Positions 1 through 5,322 of a DNA stretch of 12,615 nucleotides are shown piece after piece. This DNA comes from Synechococcales cyanobacterium PMM_0002 (GTDB lineage: Bacteria; Cyanobacteriota; Cyanobacteriia; Elainellales; Elainellaceae): positions 1 through 12,615 of the forward strand of contig CASBQX010000204.1 in NCBI GenBank assembly GCA_949127925.1. The letters are read 5' to 3'. Made by a program: the position numbers and the translations under genes. The notes under the pieces were generated by a model. It was given only the letters and a program-made list of their open reading frames with translations, did not search any database and was not told the DNA's origin. The first letter of the stretch is position 1. Every line of letters starts with the position of its first letter.

Positions 1-603
1 GGACTAAGTCCTCAAGAAGAAAAAATGATAAACGATCTAAAAAAAACTATTGAATCCCACGGAAACACAGAATTTTTAAGTGATTTTGAGAGCAGATATA
101 AAAATCATCTTAAAAGTTATAATGTAATGGTTTTCCGTGCGATAAATAATAGATTTGGTATCTATGACTCAAGAGGTGTAGATATATATTTCGATGGCTC
201 TTTTGTCACAGAAAAATTGCTTAGAGACAGGTTGCTTGAATCAAAGGCAGAGATTATAGGTGCTATTGAACTTGTTGAGGAACATGCCTCAGAAACATCA
301 GGACTTAAACCTGTTATGCAAATTTTAAGAGAACAAATAGACGAGGATTTTGAAAAGACTGTTATTGAGATTGGGCAAGAAACTTGTGACTATATTAGAG
401 GTCGTCTTGCTCCCCAAACTTACTACCAATTTTGGGATTATGCTCAGAATAGGTGGGGGCAAGGGATTGGCTACAGAGAGGATGTACTTGGGCAATATGA
501 ACGCCAAATTAGTGGTTTAGATGATTGGTTGGTTAAAAGAGTACAAGAAGCGTGGAAACAAAACTTTATGGATAGAATTTTAGAATTCTTTGGTGAAAGT
601 TGA
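1..603 (+). CDS. Hypothetical protein, probably 5'-partial, AT-rich
   Basis: I do not recognise this protein. The frame is open to the window edge: eight codons (GLSPQEEK) precede the first ATG at 25 and read smoothly into the following charged helix, so the gene probably begins upstream. A start at 25 would give 192 aa, but only a purine-rich AAGAAGAAAAA stretch precedes it and no clean Shine-Dalgarno. The product looks soluble and mostly helical, rich in Glu, Lys, Asp and Arg, with many aromatic residues in the last third (YYQFWDYAQNRWGQG), and has no signal peptide or membrane segment. Composition is clearly more AT-rich than every other gene here (many AAA, ATT, TTT and AGA codons), and it contains no HIP1 octamer. 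This suggests recent acquisition or membership of an accessory island, which is inference. It could be the C-terminal part of a longer protein. That it is coding is fairly sure; its function is unknown. Confidence 0.7.
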   Translation, partial: GLSPQEEKMINDLKKTIESHGNTEFLSDFESRYKNHLKSYNVMVFRAINNRFGIYDSRGVDIYFDGSFVTEKLLRDRLLESKAEIIGAIELVEEHASETSGLKPVMQILREQIDEDFEKTVIEIGQETCDYIRGRLAPQTYYQFWDYAQNRWGQGIGYREDVLGQYERQISGLDDWLVKRVQEAWKQNFMDRILEFFGES

Positions 604-807
604 AGTTAACACAGCATAACAATCCCCCTGCACCGGAAAGAAGTCGAGTTATCGATGAGATGCAAAGTTTATCTGCCGCCGCTACGTTTTGCCGTTAACC
701 CTCCTCCTCCAGCCGAGTTTATAGTTCACTTCCGATGGTTTGTGGGTGGCAAAGTGTTGCTGAGCGCAGTGTGGGGGGCAAGGAGCAATCGTTTGATTAT
801 TTTTGGC
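604..807. other. Noncoding spacer between the AT-rich gene and the LysR remnant
   Basis: No convincing coding frame is present. The 76-codon frame at 655-885 overlaps the LysR remnant on the opposite strand and has atypical composition. Just after the stop, the sequence GCATAACAA followed by CCTGCACCGG resembles the start of cassette-type tails seen after some bacterial genes. I found no matching complementary end within the spacer, so I do not call a recombination site. Confidence 0.4.
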
Positions 808-1022
808 TTAACTTGCCTCAATCTTTTGAGCAATCGATTTGATCGCGTTGCGTACCCAACGATTGGCTTCATCTTGATTACTTAACGCACTCCACAGCAT
901 AGAAACCATCCACGGTTGTGTGTTGAATGGTAGTTCAAAAATTGTCAAATTGCAGACGGGTGCTAAACGGAGCGCAATCCGTCGGGGCAGTGCTGCAACT
1001 AAATCACTGGATGCGATCGCAA
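808..1022 (-). pseudogene. LysR-family regulator, C-terminal remnant
   Basis: Read on the minus strand, the frame ending at the TAA at 808-810 gives about 70 residues matching the end of the LysR substrate-binding domain. They include FAIASSDLVAALPRR, then LTIFELPF, then WMVSMLWSALSN, and finally EANRWVRNAIKSIAQKI. The order 'variable-S-D-L-V-x-x-L-P-R-R', 'I-x-x-L-P-F', 'W' and 'W-V/L-R' is the usual ending of LysR regulators. Everything upstream, including the helix-turn-helix and most of the effector domain of a normal ~300-residue protein, is absent. Homology stops near 1013-1025, where a dehydrogenase remnant begins on the other strand. There is no start codon or promoter for this piece, so it is almost certainly dead. 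Confidence 0.8.
1013..1020. repeat. HIP1 octamer at the LysR/SDR junction; one of 23 in the window
   Basis: GCGATCGC is the HIP1 palindrome that is highly over-represented in many cyanobacterial genomes. By eye I count copies starting at 1013, 1209, 1232, 2220, 2395, 2480, 3674, 4273, 4418, 5456, 5981, 6244, 6397, 6497, 7549, 7702, 8342, 9094, 9351, 9455, 10304, 11366 and 11484. None occurs in the first 1012 bases. The copy at 1013 lies exactly where LysR homology on one strand gives way to dehydrogenase homology on the other. Confidence 0.9.
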
Positions 1023-1229
1023 ACGGAACTCCAGGGCACCAATATTTTGGTGAACGCCTATTCTCCTGGCTGGATGCAAACCGATATAGGTGGCTCTAAT
1101 GACCCGTTCACAGCCGATGAAGGAGCCGAAACTGCGATGTATCTGGCCATGCTTCCTGACGGTGGCGCACAGGGCAAGTTTTTTGCCGAAATGCGTAAGT
1201 TTGGCGGTGCGATCGCGCTGCCTTGGTAA
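1021..1229 (+). pseudogene. Short-chain dehydrogenase/reductase, C-terminal remnant
   Basis: From about codon 1023 the plus frame reads TELQGTNILVNAYSPGWM followed by QTDIGGSNDPFTADEGAE, and ends in a FGGAIALPW tail at the TAA 1227-1229. The 'I-x-V-N-A-x-x-P-G-W-M-x-T-D' block follows the catalytic YxxxK in classical SDR enzymes of the carbonyl-reductase type. It is followed here by the expected 'A-E-G-A-E-T-A-x-Y-L-A-x-L-P' helix. The Rossmann fold, the GxxxGxG cofactor motif and the catalytic Ser-Tyr-Lys are all missing, so about 70 of roughly 240 residues remain. The upstream part of this frame (from 927) is antisense to the LysR remnant and is not SDR-like. The fragment cannot be an active oxidoreductase. 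It sits 87 bp ahead of the phzF-like gene, so the two may once have formed an operon. Confidence 0.8.
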
Positions 1230-1307
1230 TTGCGATCGCCTTTAAACCGAAGACACAAAACTACGCCGCACAGCTTACCGCTATGCTGCCAGAAGTATAA
1301 GGAAAAT

Positions 1308-1312
1308 GGAGG
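1308..1312 (+). promoter_or_regulatory. Shine-Dalgarno GGAGG fixing the PhzF start
   Basis: GGAGG lies four bases before the ATG at 1317. It selects that start over the in-frame TTG at 1230, whose extra 29 codons (basic and proline-rich) do not resemble a PhzF N-terminus. Confidence 0.75.
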
Positions 1313-1316
1313 AACC

Positions 1317-2153
1317 ATGACTTCAGGGACACTTTATCGTCTGGCAGCATTTACTACGACTGCCGATGGGGGCAACCCGGCTGGTGTTTGGGTTGGAGAC
1401 ACCCTTCCAGATCCCGATACAATGCAGCACATTGCTGCCGAGGTTGGCTTTTCGGAGACTGCCTTCGTCGCGCCTAGCACCGGATCTAAGCGAACTATTC
1501 GTTACTATAGCCCTGAGATGGAAGTCTCATTTTGTGGACATGCCACCATCGCCACTGGAGTAGTGCTGGGTGAGAACGACGGAGACGGTACTTACCAGTT
1601 GGAAACGGCCATTGGGATGATACCCGTTACTGTCTGCCAGCAAGACGGTATTTATGAGGCGTCACTGACCTCAGTCGAGCCAAGCTATGCACTCGCATCT
1701 GAGACACTCGTCAATGAGGCTCTGGCTGCCCTGGGATGGACGCCAGATGAGCTAGACAGCTCGATTCCGCCGGCTAGAGCCTACGCTGGGGCATGGCATC
1801 TGGTGCTAGCTGTCGCCAATGCGCAACGCCTAGCAGACCTGAACTATGACTTCGATACCCTCAAGGCACTGATGCGGCGGGATGGTCTGACGACGCTGCA
1901 ACTGATCTGGCGACAGAGTGCTGCTGTCTTCCATTCGCGCAATCCTTTTCCGGTTGGGGGGATCGTGGAAGATCCGGCGACGGGTGCTGCTGCCGCTGCC
2001 CTCGGAGGCTATCTGCGAGCGGCTGAACTGATCACAGTGCCCACAACTATTCTCATTCGGCAGGGAGACGCAATGGGTCGCCCTAGTCAACTTGTGGTCA
2101 CTATTCCTGTCAATGGCGGAATTGTTGTGACGGGTAAGGCAATCCGGATTTAA
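1317..2153 (+). CDS. PhzF-family isomerase
   Basis: A complete 278-residue member of the PhzF (phenazine biosynthesis-like) family, the usual length for the group. Members have two similar alpha/beta-barrel halves with an active site between them and catalyse isomerisation or epimerisation of small molecules without cofactor. Visible hallmarks are an N-terminal FTTTADGGNPAGVW segment (residues 12-25), GFSETAFV with the conserved Glu47, SFCGHATIATG with His75, VEDPATGAA with Asp219 near residues 217-225, and a QGDAMGRPS loop near residues 249-257. Glu47, His75 and Asp219 correspond to the catalytic residues known for PhzF. A GGAGG supports the start. No other phenazine genes are nearby, so a role in phenazine synthesis is not supported and the substrate is unknown. 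The gene looks intact although both flanks are gene fragments. It may have been the partner of the lost dehydrogenase upstream and under the lost LysR regulator (inference). Confidence 0.9.
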   Translation: MTSGTLYRLAAFTTTADGGNPAGVWVGDTLPDPDTMQHIAAEVGFSETAFVAPSTGSKRTIRYYSPEMEVSFCGHATIATGVVLGENDGDGTYQLETAIGMIPVTVCQQDGIYEASLTSVEPSYALASETLVNEALAALGWTPDELDSSIPPARAYAGAWHLVLAVANAQRLADLNYDFDTLKALMRRDGLTTLQLIWRQSAAVFHSRNPFPVGGIVEDPATGAAAAALGGYLRAAELITVPTTILIRQGDAMGRPSQLVVTIPVNGGIVVTGKAIRI

Positions 2154-2221
2154 CCCAAAACTAGGTTCAGTCCCCAACCATAAATTGGCACGAACTCACG
2201 GGTGGAAGCGGGGCTGGGGGC

Positions 2222-2402
2222 GATCGCCATACCTATCTGATTGCCGATCGTGCTGCCGCAGAAGCGATATTGGTCGATCCAGTCTTGGAGCAAGTTGAGC
2301 GAGATCTCAAGCTGTTGAAAGAACTAAGGTTGACGCTGCGCTATTGCTTGGAGACCCATGTTCATGCCGATCGCATCATAGGCACACCACAACTGCGATC
2401 GC
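2222..2402 (+). pseudogene. Metallo-beta-lactamase-fold hydrolase, internal remnant
   Basis: The plus frame reads HTYLIADRAAAEAILVDPV, then LEQVERDLKLLKEL, then LRYCLETHVHADR. This matches the N-terminal part of the ETHE1/persulfide-dioxygenase-like or rhodanese-linked MBL hydrolases of cyanobacteria, which open with 'TYLIAD...VLIDPV' and carry THxHADH. In this copy the last residue of the metal motif is Arg (codon CGC at 2372-2374) instead of His, so a metal ligand is lost. There is no credible start codon. The frame runs back to a TAG at 2162-2164 through a Gly-rich stretch unlike the family. Downstream homology ends near 2400 and the frame stops at 2512 after unrelated residues. About 55 of roughly 230 or more residues remain. 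HIP1 octamers stand at both edges of the recognisable part (2220-2227 and 2395-2402). Confidence 0.75.
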
Positions 2403-2545
2403 CCCTCATCAATGAGTTGAGCCAGTGCGTTCGGCTTTGCCGTCTCGAAGAGAATCGCCCCTTTGGTGTTGAGGTAGGGGCGATCGCCATCCGTAACAAG
2501 CTGACTGAATAGACGAGCTGGCTGAATAGGCAGGAGGCCGATTGT
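2390..2545 (-). pseudogene. Unidentified coding remnant, antisense
   Basis: On the minus strand an open frame from just after a TGA (complement of 2546-2548) reads IGLLPIQPARLFSQLVTDG, then DRPYLNTKGAILFETAKP, then NALAQLIDEGRSQL. This is more protein-like than either other frame over the same bases, but I cannot name the family. It has no start codon and its far end is antisense to the MBL remnant. I read it as a possible third gene shard. HIP1 octamers lie within it (2480-2487) and at its edge (2395-2402). A chance open frame remains possible. Confidence 0.25.
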
Positions 2546-2843
2546 TCAGGCAATGTGATTTATGATTGACTATCCGGATTTACCTGGCGAGTAGAAGTAG
2601 CATTTATGGTCGTCGGGTAATGATATTGTGAGATCCGACATGTACTCAAACGCAACTTGGCGGTTGAGACGTTAGAGACAGTCTATAATTTCAGGCTGTA
2701 CAAGCTATCAAGCTCTACTGTTTATTTCTACATTTAAAATCTATATTTTCATAGACAATTCATAAAGCATCCGATTCAGCCATACCATTCGGTCATACAG
2801 TAATGGCGGCGAATCACTAGCCCTGTTTTCCTCTACCTCCTAC
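2546..2843. other. Spacer upstream of the DUF3370 gene
   Basis: No coding frame is visible on either strand. The sequence becomes AT-rich from about 2680 to 2770, as expected for a promoter region. A perfect TATAAT is annotated separately. No terminator-like stem with a T-run, tRNA or long repeat was seen. Confidence 0.5.
2684..2689 (+). promoter_or_regulatory. Candidate -10 element TATAAT
   Basis: A consensus TATAAT stands 154 bases before the DUF3370 start. The only upstream TTGAGA (2664-2669) is 14 bases away, too close for a standard -35, so an activator-dependent or -35-less promoter would be needed. It would leave an untranslated leader of about 150 bases. Confidence 0.3.
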
Positions 2844-4430
2844 ATGCTGAAGCTTCTGTCGTTGATTCCACTGGCCCAAATCTACTTGCCAGGGGCACCT
2901 GCCATTGAACTCCCTCGCATTCAACAGCCTCGCATTCAACAGATTGTGGAACCACAGGAAGTTCGGGTCTTGCCGGGGCAGCTCGATACGGTTCCGGTCT
3001 TCAATAGCAACAGCCCAGAGGTGGTGCAGCAAGAAGGCATCTTGCTTTCTACGTTTCCGCCAACCGGGATGCGTGTGCCCTCAGCCCACCTGAATTATGC
3101 CTTTGAAGGGCGGTTTGATATCTTTGCCCACCATATAGCACGGGGCATTACAGCTAATGATGTCCGCACGCTGTTCATCGGGATTGTGGTCTACAACCCC
3201 AGTCCTAGACCCGTTACCCTTGAGGTAAGACAGGCCGTTAGTTACTTAAGTCAAGAAGCCCCGTTCTATGACCTACCGTCGTATGTAGCCAATGCATCAT
3301 CCAGCATATTTGCCGGCCCAGGTAGTCGCACGATGGGAGACATTTTGCGTGGGTTGAGTCAGTCGATTTTGCCAGATCGGGTGGTGGTCGCACCGGGACA
3401 CACGCAGTTGCTGTTGAGCGAACCCATTCCACTCCGCAGTTTGGCCTCCTTTCGCAATGGCGAACCCTTGCCACCGATAGTAGAGCCAGCGGAGGCAGAG
3501 TTAGATGCCGCCGATGCCGCCGATCCGCTAGGAGCAGCAGTATCCGTTGTACCTCCTCGAAATCGTGAAATTCCGATTAATGGCCGGACAACGCTGATGT
3601 ACTTGTCGAGCGATGGCCCGGTTCATGTTGCCAGTTTGGGCATGTTTGGTCGGATTAATCAAAATGGGAGTGAGCGATCGCCTCGCATTAACGAATGGCT
3701 GGCGCTGTTGCAGCAGGGCAGCTTGGCAGGCCCACGCGATCTAGCTCCGACCTCACCCAATGCGCGGCGGTTAAATCGGTTTTACTACGGTCGAGTGGCT
3801 GGAGTGGCGGAGGGTTCCGAATGGCAGGCGCGCCTAACCGACTCGCCAGACGTCGATCGCCTAACAATTCCCAAAGTGGGGGAGTCTGTGTCTTACGCGA
3901 TTAGTACTGTCGATCGGCACACATTAGGCACTGAGCAAGTTCAAAGTGCGCCGATGCTGGTGCGCTATTCAGACACGGCTTACCGGGCTCATGGTAACTA
4001 CGGCATTCACTATGATTTGAGCTTGCCCCTGTATAACAATACCGATCGCCCTCAGCGCGTGTCTATTTTGTTTCAAACCCCGATGAAAGATGAGGGACTG
4101 CGCGGCCGAGCATTACGGTTCTTGCAACCGCCCAATCGTCGCATTTTCTTTCGAGGCACGCTGCGCCTGCGCTATACCAACGAATGGGGCGTCTTGCGAA
4201 CCCGCTATGTTCACGTTGTGCAACATCAGGGGCAACAAGGAGAACCGCTGCTCACGCTAGAGCTTCAGCGGGGCGATCGCCGCTTGGTGCAAGTAGATTT
4301 TCTGTACCCGCCCGATGCCACCCCGCCGCAGGCACTCACGATCCACACGCTCACGTCGAATGAACCGTCTCCGCCCGACGCACCCTCCGCAGAACCAGAC
4401 GCGGCCATTACGCTAGAGCGATCGCCCTAG
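2844..4430 (+). CDS. DUF3370 domain-containing protein, probably exported
   Basis: A 528-residue protein matching the cyanobacterial DUF3370 family, whose function is unknown. Recognisable blocks are PQEVRVLPGQLDTVPVFNSN (near residues 36-55), ILLSTFPP, FEGRFDIFAHHIA, ISTVDRHTLGTEQVQSAPM with LVRYSDTAYRAHGNYGIHYD, and the closing GDRRLVQVDFLYPPDATPP. The N-terminus has a short hydrophobic segment (residues 1-19) with one Lys and small residues near a possible cleavage site, so export or membrane attachment is plausible but not certain. The beta-rich, aromatic, charged make-up suits an extracytoplasmic protein. Two features are atypical: a tandem RIQQP-type duplication near residues 24-33, and an Ala/Asp/Glu-rich low-complexity stretch near residues 212-236. 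No Shine-Dalgarno precedes the ATG. It appears to be a single-gene unit. Confidence 0.85.
   Translation: MLKLLSLIPLAQIYLPGAPAIELPRIQQPRIQQIVEPQEVRVLPGQLDTVPVFNSNSPEVVQQEGILLSTFPPTGMRVPSAHLNYAFEGRFDIFAHHIARGITANDVRTLFIGIVVYNPSPRPVTLEVRQAVSYLSQEAPFYDLPSYVANASSSIFAGPGSRTMGDILRGLSQSILPDRVVVAPGHTQLLLSEPIPLRSLASFRNGEPLPPIVEPAEAELDAADAADPLGAAVSVVPPRNREIPINGRTTLMYLSSDGPVHVASLGMFGRINQNGSERSPRINEWLALLQQGSLAGPRDLAPTSPNARRLNRFYYGRVAGVAEGSEWQARLTDSPDVDRLTIPKVGESVSYAISTVDRHTLGTEQVQSAPMLVRYSDTAYRAHGNYGIHYDLSLPLYNNTDRPQRVSILFQTPMKDEGLRGRALRFLQPPNRRIFFRGTLRLRYTNEWGVLRTRYVHVVQHQGQQGEPLLTLELQRGDRRLVQVDFLYPPDATPPQALTIHTLTSNEPSPPDAPSAEPDAAITLERSP
2913..2942 (+). repeat. In-frame 15-bp tandem duplication in the DUF3370 gene
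   Basis: The unit CCTCGCATTCAACAG occurs twice without mismatch (2913-2927 and 2928-2942) and encodes PRIQQPRIQQ just after the signal-like segment. Identity at every base suggests a recent duplication. Confidence 0.85.
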
Positions 4431-4455
4431 TAGAAAACGGCGCAAGTTTGGCTAC

Positions 4456-4501
4456 CGTAGGGCGGGCATCTTGCCCGCGCAGGCTAGGAGCCTGCACTAC
4501 G
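4456..4501. repeat. Y-shaped (three-way-junction) inverted-repeat element
   Basis: The 46-bp segment folds into an outer 5-bp stem (CGTAG 4456-4460 with CTACG 4497-4501) enclosing two perfect 7-bp hairpins with 3-base loops. These are GCGGGCA-TCT-TGCCCGC (4462-4478) and, directly next to it, GCAGGCT-AGG-AGCCTGC (4479-4495). Only one unpaired base separates the outer stem from each hairpin. Wording of the type 'GTAGGGCGGGCATCTTGCCC...' belongs to a kind of dispersed intergenic repeat I recall from cyanobacterial genomes. It lies 26 bases after the DUF3370 stop and could also act as a transcription end or mRNA-stabilising structure. There is no T-run. Confidence 0.75.
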
Positions 4502-4505
4502 AACG

Positions 4506-4523
4506 GAGGCAGATTTACGCCTC
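4506..4523. repeat. Small inverted repeat following the Y element
   Basis: GAGGC (4506-4510) and GCCTC (4519-4523) form a 5-bp stem around an 8-base loop. It follows the Y element at once and may belong to the same repeat unit. Confidence 0.4.
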
Positions 4524-4557
4524 AGAGTACCAGGTAGATTCAGAACGCTCAAATCAG

Positions 4558-4605
4558 TTTTGAGTTTTGAGTTTTGAATTGCCCAAATTAACTCAAAACT
4601 CAAAA
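4558..4605. repeat. GAGTTTT tandem units in a long hairpin; possible terminator
   Basis: Three units of GTTTTGA (4557-4577) face ACTCAAAACTCAAAA (4591-4605). Fifteen bases pair perfectly if 4558-4572 is used; an alternative 13-bp register uses 4565-4577. The loop region contains AATT-type sequence. AT-rich 'TTGAGTTTTGA' repeats of this kind are common intergenic filler in cyanobacteria. Termination of DUF3370 transcription here is possible but not shown. Confidence 0.6.
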
Positions 4606-4687
4606 TTGGCAGCAGAGCACAAGCATAAAAGCGGCTGTAGAATACACCATAGACCTTCCTGCCAAACCTGCCCCTCCAAAATTCGCC

Positions 4688-5263
4688 ATGAGTCTGCCCT
4701 CCGACCCGGACAAGGCAAATACCCACCTCCCGAATGTCGAAATTCGGGAAATGGACATTGACGACCTCGCCGCCGTCTTTCACTTAGGCGAACTCTTATT
4801 CACCAGCGATCTCTACCCCTATCTCTACCGCACTTGGGATGAATGGGAAGTGATTGGCATGTACAACACCGATCCCGAATATTGCCTGGTGGCTCAAATT
4901 GAAGAGGAACTGGCCGGATTTGTGTTGGGAACCATTATTAGCAAGGCGTCGTGGGTCTATGGCTATATTATTTGGCTAGGGGTTAGTCCTCAATTTCAGC
5001 GGCGAGGTGTAGCCGACAAGCTGGTAGACAAAATCGTCGAACGGATGATTGAAGAAGGCGCTCGGTTCATGCTGGTCGATACAGACCCTACTAACGAATC
5101 AGCAGTCAAGTTCTTTACCCGCAAGGGGTTTGGCAATGCTCGCCGCCATGTCTATCTCTCAATGAACCTGAGTAAACACGAGTTTTATGGCCGACTGATT
5201 ACCTATGAACGCGACAAAGCCGATCGCGTCCGCCAGCGTCACCCCAAACGGCCTCAGCAATAA
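4688..5263 (+). CDS. GNAT-family N-acetyltransferase, RimI-like
   Basis: A 191-residue protein with the GNAT fold. GNAT enzymes move the acetyl group of acetyl-CoA to an amine, and the RimI branch acetylates protein N-termini. The fold starts at VEIREMDIDDLAAVFHL (residues 17-33). Strand beta-4 and motif A read WLGVSPQFQRRGVADKL (96-112), with the QRRGVA pyrophosphate-binding loop (104-109), and motif B reads VDTDPTNESAVKFFTRKGF (130-148). The acceptor is unknown; similarity to RimI does not prove ribosomal protein S18 as substrate. The ATG at 4688 lacks a clear Shine-Dalgarno. The next ATG (4751) would remove the first strand, so the longer form is preferred. The basic tail (KADRVRQRHPKRPQQ) is unusual. 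The gene is convergent with the next one, 59 bp away. Confidence 0.85.
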   Translation: MSLPSDPDKANTHLPNVEIREMDIDDLAAVFHLGELLFTSDLYPYLYRTWDEWEVIGMYNTDPEYCLVAQIEEELAGFVLGTIISKASWVYGYIIWLGVSPQFQRRGVADKLVDKIVERMIEEGARFMLVDTDPTNESAVKFFTRKGFGNARRHVYLSMNLSKHEFYGRLITYERDKADRVRQRHPKRPQQ

Positions 5264-5285
5264 GTGAGTTGTGAGTTGGGCGATC

Positions 5286-5313
5286 AATTCAAAATTTGCC
5301 ACTGATTTGAATT
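5286..5313. terminator. Inverted repeat between convergent genes; possible bidirectional terminator
   Basis: AATTCAAA (5286-5293) and TTTGAATT (5306-5313) pair perfectly over 8 bp around a 12-base loop. The placement between two converging stops (5263 and 5323) fits shared termination. The stem is AT-rich and lacks a clear T-tract, so this is a weak call. Confidence 0.35.
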
Positions 5314-5322
5314 CTCAATTCC

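Noticed and set aside
604..807. Possible integron attC-like tail after the first gene
   Set aside because: GCATAACAA and TGCACCGG resemble cassette tails, but I found no matching GTTRRRY-type end or imperfect palindrome joining the two sides.
655..885. 76-codon plus-strand frame
   Set aside because: It overlaps the better supported LysR remnant on the opposite strand and has no ribosome site or recognisable motif.
1317..2153. A phenazine biosynthesis cluster around the PhzF gene
   Set aside because: No other phz-type gene is present; PhzF relatives are common outside phenazine pathways.
2270..2512. 80-codon frame as a complete small gene
   Set aside because: Its supposed start is an internal TTG within the MBL VLVDPV-type motif. 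Homology extends upstream of it and stops well before its end, so it is a remnant.
2664..2689. TTGAGA plus TATAAT as a standard promoter
   Set aside because: The 14-base spacer is too short; only the -10 was kept, as a weak candidate.
4484..4783. 99-codon minus-strand frame
   Set aside because: It runs through inverted repeats and the GNAT start in antisense; composition is dictated by the repeats.
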